A stretch of DNA of 64,000 nt from Rallus limicola (taxonomy: Eukaryota > Chordata > Aves > Gruiformes > Rallidae), in NCBI GenBank assembly GCA_022605955.1, contig JAKCOZ010000105.1, positions 496,001 to 560,000 on the forward strand, given 5' to 3'. The notes below the pieces were generated by a model. The model worked only from the letters and a program-made list of their open reading frames with translations. It was not told the DNA's origin and searched no databases. Both the position numbers and the translations under genes were made by a program. Positions 12,901 through 27,881 of the stretch are shown piece after piece. Each line of letters begins with the position of its first letter. The stretch's first letter is position 1.

Positions 12901-15900
12901 AGCCAGCACAGTCTCAGGGGAGAACTGCAGGCCTGGAGGGATGAACAAGGTTCTCCTGCCGGCAGCGACTACACAGCCAGTCTCTGAACAGACCCTGTTC
13001 TCTACCAGCCCGAGGACCCTTTGGAGACACTAGGGAGGTAGACTGAACCCAAACCCAGCCTCAAACACACCGCTCACCACCACAAAATGCTGCTCTGCTC
13101 CCCTCACCTCTCAAGAGCACCCTCGCAGAGGCAAGGCAGAGGCCCAGGTGCCCACATGAGAGCAAGATGGCATCCGCACACCCACTCTCTCACTGCCAAT
13201 CCCCTCGCTGAGCCAGCCTGCCCTCGCGGCGGGCAGAGGCTCCCAGCCAGGAGCTGATGGGGCCCACCAAAGGCCCCAAGATGGTCCTGCCCCTCCCAGA
13301 CACCACAGGCACTGCCCAGCGAGAGCTGGGAGCAATGCTGCCAAGGAAGCCCAGCTGCAGGCATGAAGCAAGCTGCCTCTGAAGGTCAGCAGCTCTGTCG
13401 CCCTCACAGGCGTGAGCAACAGTGGGAAGCATGACCCTGGGCTTGTTTTAACTCTGAACAGCGACCCACCATCTGAAAGTGAAATTTCTACCTGCATTCT
13501 GCTCCAGTCTTTGTCGGCTCCCACCCTGGAGACAAAAGAACCTCTGAGGTCAGGCAGCACCAAGGGAACTCATCACAGCAGCCATCACTCATCCCATTTC
13601 ACCCCACCGACCAAGACCAACGTGCAAACACTCCAGCCCCCAACACCCCTGGGTGCTTGTGGCACTCCCTGTGACTGCTGGCAGGCAACACGGTGTTACC
13701 CGCAGCACTCTGCATGAACTTCTGAGGACAGGGAAGAAACTTTCCAGGGCACAGAAACTTCTCTTGCTCACTGCAGCACCTGAACAGAAATGCCACCGGA
13801 ACTCACTCACCCCCCAGCCAGGCAAAGCCAAGAGATTCCTTAAAAACCTAATCATTACAAAGCTAACTCATTTTAGGTCTGCTACTCCTCCAGATTAATG
13901 CAACACCTGCACCTCATCCAACAATAAGGTACACCTCATCCTTCAGACAGTGCACGAAACCTGACGGATCTCTGCATGCACTGCTCACCAGCCTTAACAG
14001 TGGTGGTTGTTTGAGGTTCAGTTAACTCAAGGGAAAACTCTCCTGTTCACTGTCTTGTGCCAAAAGTTATCCTTGGATGTGTGATTACTCCAGGCATCCT
14101 TGATTGTTCATTACCAGTCTGTGCAGAAATTCATGTTCTCTTTATTGTCTCAGAGTGACCATCCTGGCTTCTTGCTTTACACACCAGTGCAAAAGGAACA
14201 GTTTAGCACCTGGTAAAAAAACCCCACTACTTTCTAAGTCTCCATCACACCTCCTGTGATTCAGCTCCTCTAAGTTGAACAGTGTTTTTCCTCTTAGGAT
14301 AATCTTTTCATGCCTTTAATAATTCCCATAGCTGTTTGTGGACATTCCTCTATGCCTCTGCTTAAACCACATGTGATGCTCACTGTGACAGTGACCCCCA
14401 ACCCATGCTCTCACTATCTTTAAGCTTGATTCTCCCTTTGCACTTCTCAGGGGAACATTAATTCTCCCACTGGCACTCTCATTTCATTAACATTTGACCA
14501 GTACCATGGGAAGCTCTGGACACTGCTGATGATATCTCTGCTGCTTAGTAGCTGCAGACTGCCAGGTGTGATTTCCACCGCGCTCTGACACAGCACATCT
14601 TTCCTGACAGATCTGCTAGCTGTTTCTTCTGTCCTGTAACGTTCAAAAAAACCAGGACAATCTCCTAACACCAGCTAGCAAACTGCATTCTGCCTCCCGC
14701 TGCTCCTGTGGCTGCTGCAGAGGGAGTTTCAGAGGCAGATAAAGCAGCATCCTTTACATTAGCCAGGTGAAGATGCCAGCGCTTCATTCGCTTGAACCTG
14801 GAAATCTGAGACCTTAAACGGACAAAGAAGCAGTGACTTCGATGCACGCTGTTATCAAATAGATCCTTGATTCCTTCCTGGAAGGCTTGGGTCACAGGCT
14901 GCAGTCAGAGCATAATTCTCTGCCATTACAGGAGACATTTACCTGTTCAAAAGCACTGAAGAACAGCTGTATTCCAAACCCATGCAACAGCCAAATCCTT
15001 CAGGGTCGATCAGAGCTTTTTTGTTTAGGAGATGAACAGTCACTGCTCCTCCCCCATGTTTACCCATTACTCTCCTGGTTCTCAGCTGGCATGGCAGGAG
15101 GAAAGATGGGACTGCGGCAGATGAAGTGGTTTAGTCAACCTGGAGTAAAGTGGGGTTGGGTTTTTTTTTTTTTGTTTGTCATCCTGTACACTTTTAGCTA
15201 AATGTACTTCCACAGAATTCCCTTTGGTGTGAAAACACCATAAAGACACGCTGGGGAAAAGAGCCAGAGCAGATTCCACACAACCCCGAAAAAAAAGCAG
15301 CAAAGAAACCATGACGTTTTCCCAGCCAAACTCTTTAACACACCTTAAAAGGGACTGGAAGCCAGGAAGGACCCAGCCCTTGGGATGCCCCGAAGGAAGG
15401 ACATGGGGGCTGCACTGCAGATACAAACAGGTGCAAGTGGAACGGGTCAGAGAAGTGGGAACAGGCCTCTCCCTGGTGAATGTCACTCTTCCACGGCTGA
15501 TGGCTGGAACAGGCCTGTACGTCCCTCCAGCAAGCTGGGCACTGCAAACACTACAGATAAGCCACTGCATTTTGGGGAAAAATGGACAGGTGGTCCTAAG
15601 GGCTGGCTCCCAGTCTGGTACCCAAACACCACACCATCCTGATGCAAGGGGACCCAGCACCAATGAGCAGAAACAGAGGTTTTTCACTCCACAAAAGACA
15701 AAGAAAAAAGTGGATCTGGCAACAAAAAAAATAAACTAGCAAGTGGGAAAAGGGAACCTTTGCATCTTATCTCAGTATCAACATGTTTTTCTAGTTAAAA
15801 AGACCACATCTCCCTTCACATTGCCTTACAACCCCTTGCGTTTTCCTGCAACAATGCTACATAAATCTGTAAATATTATTTAATCATTGTTATTATTTAC

Positions 15901-17009
15901 TGTTTTCATGGTGCTAGAAACACACTAGGCACTTTGCAACACAGAGACAAGATGCCAGCCCCAGAAAATACATCAGCTCAAATAAACTTAACTCCACCGG
16001 AGGATATGGAATTGGGGTTTGCTCCCTAAGAGCACCCTTTACACGCTGTGTAATTCAGGAACACTCACTGACAGCCAGGCAAGGTAATACAAATCAGGAA
16101 AGCTCACCGAGACATCTGTACAGATTTACAGGAGGGAGGCTGGACTTGCCACACGACAGTGTCCCACATAATGACTGCTCCACTAGCACCGCTAAACTCA
16201 AACGGAGCTACCTGAAGAATCTGGATAAACCATAAGGAAACGGGAATGTGGAGCAGGTGGGAAATGCACAACAAGCAGCGAGGTCAGTAGGTGTAGGTGC
16301 TGCAGAGTGGCAACGCTTCCCCTTTTTCCATTTAGAAATCCCTCAGGACACAACATCTATCCCAGACAGGAGCATGCAGAAGGGCAGTGCTGGCCTTGTA
16401 GCTGATGCTCTGCCTTCTTCCCTGCCAGACTGGATTCCCTGCACTGAACGCAAAACTTGCATTCCCATGCGAGGGGTGAGATTCACACCACATGGCAAGA
16501 GGCACAGAAGGAACCACAGCAAAGAGCGTGCACCCCACACACCGTGCCTCGGGCGTTTCAGGGTGCTCATGTCCTTCACTCAACCCTGTGCCAGCCATCG
16601 AGCAGATCTGCGCTGAGCTTGCCATAGCAAGCAGGCTGCAGGCAAACAGGCTCCAAGAGCAGGAGAGGACATCTCCCATCAGGTGACCTCTTGGAAACCC
16701 TGGCTGTTCTACAATGCGGATGGAAGCACAACGCTTCCTGTGCTGTTAGAGCAGTGACTCCATCTTGAAGAGCAAAGCACTAGCCCCCCATAGCTCTCCC
16801 AGGCACCACCCACATCTCCTCTCCATCAGCACTCACCACAACCGCTTCTCACCACCTCCCCCACCAACAGACACCTCCCTATGATCACCATGACCTGTGC
16901 CACCCAGGGTCCCAGCGGCACACGGGTTTCTGCCCTCCTCAGACCCATCTTTGTGTCACTAAGCCAGACTGAAAATTACCTTAGTGACATAGAACGCTCT
17001 CCCTACGGT

Positions 17010-17230
17010 ACCCACTCAATTAAATATTGAAAGAGCTATTACCTTTCAGGGATGCCTGTGCACTGGCTGTGTCCATTATTTATAATATCATGTATTCATT
17101 ATGCGTCCTACCCCGTGCTCCTATCTGCCATCTCGTAACAGGCCCTCAAAAACAATTTTAAGCAATTAATCCTACCTTAATTACAGATAAATATACGTAG
17201 AAGCCCCGGGACATCTATTTCTTACATTTA
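17010..17230. promoter_or_regulatory. AT-rich stretch with TAAT cores, candidate intronic enhancer
   Basis: This is markedly AT-rich against its surroundings. It carries repeated homeodomain-type cores (AATTAAAT, TAATATCATG, ATTCATTATG, CAATTAATCC, CTTAATTACAG) and no open frame. Non-coding elements conserved across birds and mammals often look like this, but I have no alignment, so the call is only a candidate. Confidence 0.2.
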
Positions 17231-17272
17231 TTAGAAGTAAACATCTCTAGAAATAAATCTGGTGATCGGGAT

Positions 17273-17294
17273 GGGGGGGGGGGGGGGGGGGGGG
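17273..17294. repeat. Poly-G tract, 22 bases
   Basis: An uninterrupted run of 22 G on the plus strand in intron 1, immediately after an AT-rich stretch. The pre-mRNA strand reads C22 here. Confidence 0.85.
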
Positions 17295-20200
17295 AACCAC
17301 CCTCACCCCTTGGGACCCATGGAGCTGGAGACAGGCACATCATCTTCATCAGCCACGGCAGCACTGACGGCATCAGCTGGCTGGAAAAGTAAGATGTGTC
17401 CTGCTGCAGCTCCCCTCCCACGGCAGGTCCTTCTAACAAAACCTCTGTTCACTGTTGCACCTGCCATACAAGCCAAGGGCCATTACCCCAAAACACCCTG
17501 CTTTTTCCTGTCCCCCCTAACCTCAGGTCCCCAGCACAGATATTCTCCCAGTCAACAGGTGTCACCAGTGAGCTTTCTCAGGTGTCCCCGTCCTCTGCTC
17601 CCCCAGCTGAGAGCTACTGCTCCACTCCTGCACTTAACTTCAGCTGTAAAGCCCAAGCTCATCTCAGCACAGGGATGCCAGCCCTGCTGCCCCAGGGAGG
17701 ATGCGTGCACGGTAACAGCCCCAGAACAAGCCAGGGAGAACCCAGCCAGCATCCTGCTCACTTGAGTCTCCTTCAAACCATCACAGATTCACAGAATCAG
17801 GGTCAATTCCCTCCATCCCACATGAGAGCATCAGCCACAGGAGTCCCCAGGAAGAACCAGGCTGCTCAGCCCCGTGCATCTGTGCCAGCAGACACCGCAT
17901 CCTAACGCAGCCCCACTCCAATGTGGGGGTTACTGACACAGCTTCTCAAGGGGTGGCAGAGAAAAGGGAAAGGAAAAAGGGAAGAATCTCTGGACCCAAC
18001 GAGGAAGCACCTTGCACTTTCCAGCTTGGGCAGGAAATGCTCTCCGTAACTTGGGAAACAACTTTCAGCACCCTCCCAAAGAGCCCTGGGAGTGCCCAGA
18101 AAAAGTAAAACCAATCATTAATACTCCTATTTCCTGTGACTTCAGTGGCTCACCAGAACTGAGTCAATGTTTAGCATCCACACTGAGAAATCTCAGGCTT
18201 CAGAGCTTGTCTTCTGCTTAAATACCGGAGCCACAAGTTTTCCAATGCCGTGCACATGGGTCAGCTCCTGGACCACACACCGCTCCAGGGAGCCCTGCTC
18301 CAACTGCCCACGCTGGGAACAGGCTTGGCTCTCTCTGGGGCACAGTGGGCACCCCAAGCCAAGTGCTGGAAGGGATCGAGGGTGGTAAAAGTATCTGCTG
18401 TGCACCATGAGCCTCTGAGCAAGGCAGGGAGAGGGAAATGATGTGAGGATGTAGGTATGTGCTGCAAGCCACAGGTACAAGCCTGGCCAAACAGACCCTG
18501 AGGAGTAACTCCAGATGGCCAAAGCTAGAACAGCCCTATGTCTTCTGATCTTCCCTCCCAAGGAGAAGGCAACACAAGGAAGACAGTGGTCTGTGATGGC
18601 ATCTCCCCATTCAGAAACATGGAACACAGCGAAGACAAAACCACCTTGAGACAAATTCAATGAAAATACCGTTCCCAAACCAAGTGAAGGCTCAAAAAGA
18701 TAGGATCTTTGTCACCCTTGAAACCAACAGAGAAAGCTATAATCAGCTTCAATGGCGTTTCGACCAGCCCTTCAACAGGCTGTTGGGGTGGCTTTAGCAT
18801 ACAAACCCTCTGTAGATGACGTGAAAGCACTCCCCACTCCAACTGCCTTTCACACAGGGGACACTTCCCAACCTGCTGAAACAGACCCCAAGGCAGACAC
18901 AAGTCCAAACAGGTACCAGTCACGAGCAGTGCAGCAGCACCTCAGCCTTCCTCCTCCGAGAAACGAGCCCGGCCCAACTAAGCCCCTCGCTCACACACAG
19001 GAAGGGCATCTTCCCAGTAAAATCCCAAGCTGGAACTTTCCAAAGGATTCTAAGGAAATAAATAATGCCACAGAAAAAATATAAACCAGAGGCCCTGGCC
19101 CAGAGGGACGCCACAGAACTGTCCTTGCTTTATAAGGCCTTAAGGGCAGCAGGACCCTCTAAGGAGCAGCATGCACTCCTTATTTACCCTGACGTGAGAC
19201 TCCGCAGACCCGGGTGTAATCCGCCGCTCTGCTACTGCCCGCCAGCTGACCTTGGACAAGTTGTTCTGTCCAGATTCTCAGCTGGTGTCAGCTGGCACGG
19301 TGCCTCCAGAGACAATTTAAACAAGTGGAGTCCCAGTCCCGCAGCCCCCCAGTCCCAGCCCCCTGCCCAAACCGCACTGCTGTGGACACGCTGCCCTGCT
19401 CGGGGACGCTTCAGAAGCATGGGCAGTGCCAGGTAGTGGGATGAACAGGGCTGCCTCCCTCAGGAAAACACACATGTTCTTCACCAAGGTGAAACAAAAA
19501 GCCTGTTACTTTTTTAACAATACCCTCACGGCCAAGGCCTTAAAGACAGAGCTGCCAACGGATGCGGTGGCTGCCTTTCATAGCCTGCTGTGCATTAGCT
19601 GCTGCAAAGCCCCCAGGGACTCGGCACACAGCAATGGATGGTGACTGAGACTTTTTTTTTTTTTTCAATTCTTCCCCATTTAAACTTCATTATCTTTCCA
19701 AAATCTTCTCAAATTTCTCTCTCAACTGGCTTTCATCACCAGTAGCATGTCAGAGTGCTTCTTGATCACAACGAGAAGCTGAACGCCTGGCACACTCCTA
19801 CTGGGAAAGCTGGGTACCAGGAGGAACCTGGGAGTCACCAGATCTTGTGCTTTTCATCACAGGAAGCTCCTTAGACCAGGACACTCTACACTGTGTCTGT
19901 CAGATGAAAAGGAACCAATTCCTTCATCATGATCCATCCTAGCAAGAAACCACCTGGCCCAAGAGCTTCTTCTGCAGCAGAACCTGGCCAGCTTTCTCAC
20001 ATTAAGGCTGCTTTCCCACCATGGGTAACATTCACTAGAGTGACCCTCCACCAGTGCCCCCAGCCCTGCTCATCTTCACTGCACCAGGTCCCAATCTGTG
20101 CCAGCGGCACAGCCCAGCCTCCCGGCACCCTCCCCGTACAGCGGGACAGGACCTGGGCTGGCGAGCCCCTCCGTGGCAGCCACAGAGTCAGACACAGGCA

Positions 20201-23200
20201 CCAGTCACTGGGGCACCCGCTACTCCCATGGCAGCACCAGCCCAGCGCTCCCACCACCACTCTTTGGGACTGACTTTCCCCTGAGAGGCTTGCACATTAC
20301 CCAGGTACCTCCTGAGAGAACTCCTCCAGTTCCCAACAAGCTTCTGCTGACTTAGCACAAGAATAAATCCAAAGAACACGAAGCTCAGAGGTAGAATTAA
20401 CTTCAGAGGGTTTTAATCATCACTCCTCCTTCTCACTGCCCTCCAACTGTACTGTTTGCTGAGGAGCAGCCGTACCTTGCCGCAAGCACAACTGCAGTAA
20501 CCTTGTGCAATGCAAGCAAGCCAGCCCCACAAGACAGCCTGCTGGGTGGGAAGGGAGCTCTGTGGGATGAGGAAGGGTCTCCCTAGCTGGGTTTTCACAA
20601 CAGGGCTGGTGAGATGGACCGCACTAGCCACTGCGCTCAATACGGCGGATGCAAAATGTGAGACAACCCCTGCCCAGTCCACCTCAGCCACAGTGCCATA
20701 CACTGGCTGGACCAAGGGACCCAGCAGCTCAGCAAGGCCGCTCCTTGCGGGGCTCTACAGCGGCCTCCATCCCAGCCCTGCTGCAGCACACTCTGCAGAG
20801 AAGGGAGCAGAACGTCTTCGCCAAGACTCCGTTCATGGCCAGAACCCTCACCAGGCCCTGAGCACAAAAGGAAGGTGCCTAAGGCCACTCTCCTTGTTGC
20901 CACCGCCCCAGAGTCACACATTCTACACGGACACTCCAGTCCAACCACAGAAACCAAGTGCTATAGGCCCTTTCAAGACGCAGCACTGCATGCACCACTG
21001 GTCAGCACGCCTGACGTTCCCTCTGCCCCTAAACAGAGCTGCTGGGGTGCTACAGTGTGTGCAATGTTCTTGAGAGAAGTTCTCTCCCCTCCCACCCTCC
21101 CTCTGAGCTGGCAACAAAACACGCATCAACTACCAGAAGAGATGCACCAAGAACTGGAGAGCAGATCTTCTCAGAAGAGAAAGGAATGCCCATGTAAGGC
21201 TTGTTTCTGCTCCTGCTTTATGCTGCAGGATGCTCTGGCCATCTTAGGGAAAAAACACCCAAGACTATCTCTGAATGACGATTATTTTAATAGCAGACCC
21301 TTCAGTTGTTTGCAGTTCAGTTCACATGGGTTTGGGATCACAAAGATCTTTCTCCTGAGCCTTAGCAGGCTCCTTCCTCACTGAGCCATCACCATCTGTT
21401 TGCAGTTCTCGTTTGATCGGTGATACCAGCTGCAGGAGCAAACACTGAGCACGAGCCCCAGCATACCGAAGTCATCGTTAGAAGAGCACACTCAGCACTA
21501 TCCAAATACATCTGTCTCCTCTCCCACCACCACAATGGGCAAGACACACTGTGCTCCCAGGGAACACTGGGTTGCACGCTCCGTGTCCCTCTGACACCAT
21601 GGCCTTCCCAGGATGATCAGCAAGGACACGTCCGCACGCACAAATCCATCACAGCCCTGTGCTCTGCCCGGGACTGGGGCATTCCTGTGCCTGGAGAGCC
21701 CCACAGGCTCCTCTCATACCTCAGTTTCCCTGTTTTATAATTTGAGGATGCACTCGGTTGCCACCTTCCCTGCGAGGTTAACCTCACATGCGCGCAAGCC
21801 CACTTCAAGTCAGCCGCAGTCCTTGGGATGCGGCAAGCGAGGCACTTGCCCCCTGGGCCAGGGTCTAGCTGCCTAGGGACACACAAACATGGCCATGAGC
21901 CCAAATACTGCTCACGCTACTGGAGGTACAGAGAGGTCAGACCGGACTCTCAATCTCCACCACGTCGTGCAGCTGCTCAGCCCACAGCTCGGCAAAGGAA
22001 TGTTTCAAAACAACGAAGCCTCTGCCTCCGAACCCGCCCTCACGTACAGTCGCGGTCTGCCTGGACAGAAGGAACGTGCCCTTGCCGACAGAGATGCTCA
22101 CACCGTGCCAGGGGTCCAAGGCAGAGCAGAGCCAGACAAGGTGCAACAGGAGGGACGCTCCCTGCTCCTCCCCACCTGCAGGCAGTTTGCAGGTCCCAGG
22201 CAGGACCTGGGGATCATCTGCTTCCCACAGACAGGGCTCCCAGGCTGATGACTTCCAGTCCCACCTCTTTCAGTCATCCCCATTAGCCAAACAAGTCCAT
22301 AAAAGGCAAATGAAGTCCCAGCAAGTACTGCTGTCCCACACGGCCTTCTCCCTGGACACCACATCTGGACTCCTCTTCAACACCCTCCTTTCTTCAGCAG
22401 AGCAGGACACGGGCCTCTCCCTACAGCCCTTGTGCAGCACTCCTACTTAGTCCCAGGGATATAGCCAACAAAACTCAGCTTAAACATCTTCAGCCCCCAT
22501 CAAGCTTCAGCTTTTGATCCAGCCTAAGGTTATCTCCACCTTCTCTCTCATCATCCCTTGCTGCTGGATGTGATATCCTGTCCTGCTCCCCTTCCTTCCT
22601 TACCCCCAACTGATGCACACTGAGAAATCCCCCCCTCTCCAGAGTTTTCCCAGCCTGCTCCTGGAGCAAAGCTTAGCATCTAGAGATTGTACTCGCTTTG
22701 TTTTAAAAACCTTGTGTTAAGCCAGAGCCTGATACAAACACACTGTGTATATCTAGTGTCTTACAGAGGTAAAGAGGCTCCACTGTCAATTCCACAGAGG
22801 CCTCAGCATCCCTGGAATCTCCAGGTACAGCAGGCTCATCCCATGGCCATCTCCGTATCAAGGCAGCTTTGCCACCCTCCATTTCCAAGCTGACAAAATC
22901 AGATCTAAGTCTCGCCTGAACAGGCGCTTTTCCCACTGCTGCTGAGACCTGACCTTCTGTGGAAGACGATGCAAGAAAAGATAAGGTAAATGTGGCAGGG
23001 GGAGACAAGATAAAGGGAGAAGGAACTGCCCCTCAGGGGTTTCAAGTAGCTAACTCCGGACTCCCGAGTCAGGATGTCCTTGGCAGCAAGTAACACAAGG
23101 ACAGGCTGTGCAGAGCTGGAGAAGAGCCTGACAGCCCAGACACGATGCCATGGAGTGTAAGGTAAAACACCTTTAGAAATCCCTTCAGGGTCAGCCAAGA

Positions 23201-26200
23201 ATCTGTCCACGAGCTGCAAGCCACACACACGTACTACGCTCGTTCTCACGGGATCTCCCTTGGACACTGAGAGTAACACAGCTTCGCTGCAGAGCGGCCA
23301 CAGGCTTACTCACCGTGTAACCTCACTCTTTTGAAGAGAGCATGTCTATAGGACACGATGATTAAAGCACCACAACTATAAACATCCCGCCCACGCTAGA
23401 GCATGCCCTCTGCTTCTTCCCATAAAGCCGCAGCAGCGGAAAAAAATTAGCATGAGGTTACCACCAGCTCTTGGCATTGGTCTGACATGACTCGCAGCCC
23501 TCTCAAAGGTAGAGCCTAGAGCAGAACAAGCCTCATCGAAGTCCTCAGCTTCCTAGAATCCTGTGCTTAAAGACTGGGCCAGAGAAGGACATGAAAGACT
23601 CGGCTGGAAAAAGCAAACATCCTTCCCCCCCCTTCAAAAACATACCACTGCAACTCAACTGTCTGGCTGCCAGGAGCAGTGTGCCCCCAGACTGGGGGCA
23701 GAGCATCACCTGGGACAGCACGGCACAGCAGACATCACTGCAGCACAGGAACAAACTTGCACTCTTGCAGAAGCCACCCTGGCTCCCAGTAATGGCAGGA
23801 ACAAGATGCATCCCTCAGCCTCCATCCTCCACGAACCCCACGTGGCTTCCATTTGAACACACAAGCCTCCTAAGCTTTCAGTGACAAGTTCCATGAGATC
23901 TGGCTCTTTAAGTCTTGTCTTAGGGAAGACTCATTTCCTACACTACTTTGTGGACAGGAAAGCTAGGAAGGCTAACTTAATACCACTCCAAAGGCATAGA
24001 AAACAAAAAGAAAAGGTCTGTTTTTCTAGCTACTGTACAGCCACCATCAACCTAAAGCAAGAACAGAGACAGCAGAGGAACACACCCTGGGGCAAACTAA
24101 GTCTTGGAAGCAGGGTCACCTCCTGGAGCGAGGAGAGTTTTCCAGCTGTAGGGCTGTCTGCTGATCTCCTCGAGGTTCCTTCCCCATCCCAGGGCAGTTC
24201 TGTCAGTCTCACTACAGACATGATACCTGCCACACAGATATATAACAGGTCCAACTGAGCCTTTGCTTCTGAGCATCTTTGACCAAAAATGGACAGCATC
24301 ACCATCTGGTCTTCTTGACATTAAGGACCATACACGTTCAGGACCGGGAGTGAGCTACTAAAAAAGGGCTTAGAGAAAGCCACCAAGCCATGCCCACCTC
24401 ACCAGAAGCTCTGCCAGTCTGACCATGGCCTTCAGCCAAAGGCTCTCTGCTGAGCCACTGCTCACACAGACTCCTCGCCAAGTCATTTCAGGATGCTAAT
24501 TGGGCAGAAAAGTTCCTGTATCTACCCTGGGCTAGCTCACTGGAACTGATTTTACCTAAGGGGTCTCCAAGCACTGGCAGGTATAGAGACCTGGACATTC
24601 TGAGACAGTCCTTTGGGGCTGCCCTACAGCCAGTGCAAGCTCCCAGCCAGGTGTGCAAGCTCTGCCTGGCTTACACCAGAAGCGGATACTGAAAGTTATG
24701 CACATCCTGAGGCACGTCCCCCGTGCTCCTTCCCAGCACAACCACACACCTCATCCCTGCAGCGCCCCAAGCCACGCAGACCTCACTTCTCAGCCGGCTG
24801 TTGGTGCAGGACCTTGAGCAAGTACTAAATAAATGAACAAGTCATTTCCTGCGAGGCCAAACAAGCTCCCTGCCAAAGGGGTCACATACCATGCTCTGGC
24901 CTGATGCCTCTCCCTAGTTTATGAGGGTAAATTCCCATATCCAGGGGTCCAACGATTACAGCATTACATCTGGGCTAGGATTACTCTCGCTGCAGCTAGA
25001 ATCACGCTTCGCTGGAGAGGTGAAGAAAACAACTGCTTTTGTGCTTTCACTGCACGACCTCCAGAGCTGGGTTTGGGTTTCTTGGTTTGCACAAACCAAA
25101 ACATTCAAATGAAATCAGGGAGTTTTCACTTAATTCCCAGCTAGAGGGCCTGGGTCTGTCACACCAAGGTTCCTCAATGTTATTTTGGCAGCGAGGAGAT
25201 CTGTACGGAAAAGCCCTGCAAGGCAGGGCCTGCCACAAACCGGTCAGGAGGAAGCAGACTACATGGTTCATTCCAGCCCTGTGAGCTCCTTCCTCCAGCT
25301 AGCACAGGGGTGTAAGGTGGACGTGCAGGGACCTTCGCTCCCCATCTTGCATCACACCACCCAGGACTGCTTAGCAGCCTTCCCTAAGCGTGGCACTGTG
25401 ACAGAGCTGCTCTCGAGGACGACCAGGCACTTCTCAGCCCTGTAAAAACAGCCCAAGCCTTGGATTTAGAGTGAGTCTTGGAGCCAATCAAAACCACCTG
25501 GCAGGCCCTGCTCCACTGTTCACTCCTGTCAAGTTTGAACAAGACTCAAATCAACCCCAATCCTCCATGCTTGAATCACGCAGGTAACCCCGTTCGCCTG
25601 GATGTGCCCATCCCCATGAGTAAGGGCTGCAGGACCAGACCCGGCTTTTCCTTAACATCCTGCCAAAAACACACACGCACAGAAAGAAGAAAAGCAAAAT
25701 CACACTGACTGATGCCCCTGCTATTTTTCCTGTCCACGGCAGCAAACTGGTAAGAGGCCTGACTCAGAAGCCTCCCTTGAAAAACCTGAATCATCACAGT
25801 TGGGAAGATGGTCTCATATAAGGAAGGAGTGTTTCTCCTCCACTCCTCCTTCTCTATAGGAGAGTATCTCAAGAGTCAGACTGATTGGGGGAGCACGGGG
25901 GGATAAGAAAGCAGCAAGCTTCAGGCTTTGTTTGGCTCTTTCTGCAAGGACAGCAGAGTCAGGTAGAGTTCTGGCAGCAACTCGTGCTGCTGAAGGTAAG
26001 GAAATGTCTCTGTAGCTACCCTTCCCCTCCAGTTCCCTCCAGCAGACCAAGCAGCAGACAGTAGTTAATTTGCACTGTATCCATTTCTGAAAGACCGAGT
26101 CTTATGGAACATAAAGATCTCTGAATGACCTTCACATAAACGTGATGATGTTGTAACACTTTGTTATTATAAGTCACTTAGCATGAGAAGATTTCAAAGC

Positions 26201-27859
26201 AACCTGAAGAGGAGACACGGAGAAATGAAGTGGCCCCCAAGAGCAGCAGGAGCCAGCAGAACAGACACCCAGACCTCGTGCTCTATCCTCTGGCCACTGC
26301 TACAGAGGGCTTGCCAGTTAAAATGCTGTGGCCACCCACTTCTCCAAGAAAAGCTCTTGTCCCCTTCCTGAGGTAGATGCAGGTACATACACCCCCGACC
26401 CATGCTCTGGCACCTCACACCCCTCTGCAAACAGAGAACGCCCATGGCTCAAAAAGCCATACTCTTCTGTGTCATGGCAGAGACAGCAGCTGAGCACAAG
26501 GGGACCAACCTAGACAGGCAGCAGCACTAGAAACGGGATTGATTCCAGCCCAGTGTAGCCAGTCTGGATGGTACCTCGATGCACAGGCTCTGCAGGAGCA
26601 GCCATGGCTCCAGTACCTCTGCTGCACACCAACAAAACCTACATGCCCAGTTTTGCCCCACTGTTGTCTCTGTTAGCATCAAGGATGTGAGCTGTATGTC
26701 AGCCATGTACACTGTGTGTACACCGACTGTCACACCCCCCCGCTAGCGAAAACTGCCCCTGGAGTGAGGGGCAAGGCTGCCACCTCCTGCCAGGGCAGCA
26801 GGGAGATGCCACTCGCTGTAAAAGCACCACCATCTAGTCAAAAGGCTCTAGTTTATCCCAAACTACGTATTTTCACACGGGAAAACTGTCAGTTGCTAAA
26901 TAGAAATACATCTTTCCTCCTCCTTTCTATCACAACACACGGGAACTCCAGGGAGCACGGGGCTGTTGGCTGTAAGCACAGTTCCTGAGAGCCCAGAGCC
27001 TAGATCCCACAAAGAGGCAACGGATGCCGTGGGTGCTGCGGAAAACTTCCACTGATGAAAGGGTTCTTCTCACTGTCGCTCCCAGCTCTGCACGGCAGCA
27101 GACGCACAGGGTGCTGTGCCTCCCGCGCCAAGCGCTACTTCTCATCTCTCAGATTAACTGTGAGCCAGCTCTACAACGTGAGACACTCTCCCTCACCGAA
27201 GCCAAGCAGCAAGAGTCCGACAAGAGCCAGTGGTGCCAGCTGGGGAATACTTTGGGCAGTTCAAGCAAAGCACAGACAAATTAATCTGCAGCATGGATTT
27301 GGCAGCCTGTGCTACCTTCACTCACAGGCCAGAGCTCCTGCCCGCAGCAGCGGGAGAACCCCGTTTGAGGAGAGCAAAGCACAGGCTAAGAATCTACAGC
27401 ACGTGTCAAGAGAGAAGAGTGTGCTCTGTGCAGAGTTTAAAACAGGTCTGAAATTTGCCTTCGCCATGCTATCTACAAATTACCGTGAGGCAACAGCGAG
27501 CAGCCAGCGAGCACTGCTGGAGGCAGCTCGGATCCCCACGGATGGAAAGCAGGAGAGACCACAGGTGTGGCCCCACCGGCAGGAGCGGCAACGCAGCACA
27601 TCACTGGAGGAAGCAGCTTCTGAAATAACCTCGGTGTTCATGTAAGGGAACGACTGGCATTAGCATCACATATCTGTACATACCAAAAGATATGCATACA
27701 CCCCTGTTAACTTACAACGATGCTCATGTCTGTTTCCCAGCTTTACTTCTCAGAAGCAATCACCACGTTCATTAAAAACACGCAGAATTTTTAGAGCATG
27801 CATACAAAAGAAAGCGGAGGTGATTAGCTCAAGGGCATTAAGTTCCCAAATCTTGAAAG

Positions 27860-27881
27860 CCCCCCCCCCCCCCCCCCCCCC
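27860..27881. repeat. Poly-C tract, 22 bases
   Basis: An uninterrupted run of 22 C on the plus strand (G on the SLC24A3 sense strand), about 0.8 kb inside intron 1 from the exon 1 donor. The intronic RNA would carry G22, which can form G-quadruplexes. Length calls in such tracts are error-prone, so the true count may differ. Confidence 0.85.

Noticed and set aside
4447..14385. Shared 16-mer TGTGATGCTCACTGTG near 4450 and 14368
   Set aside because: The flanks do not align beyond a few bases, so it is too short to call a dispersed repeat.
14665..14895. Minus-strand open frame in intron 1 resembling a basic helical peptide
   Set aside because: It is on the gene strand, but nothing in SLC24A3 matches it and no good donor and acceptor pair frames it.
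17781..17801. CR1-like tail (TCACAGATTCACAGAATCA)
   Set aside because: Only about 20 bp fit a CR1 terminus, and the next bases do not match the expected 3' block, so this may be chance.
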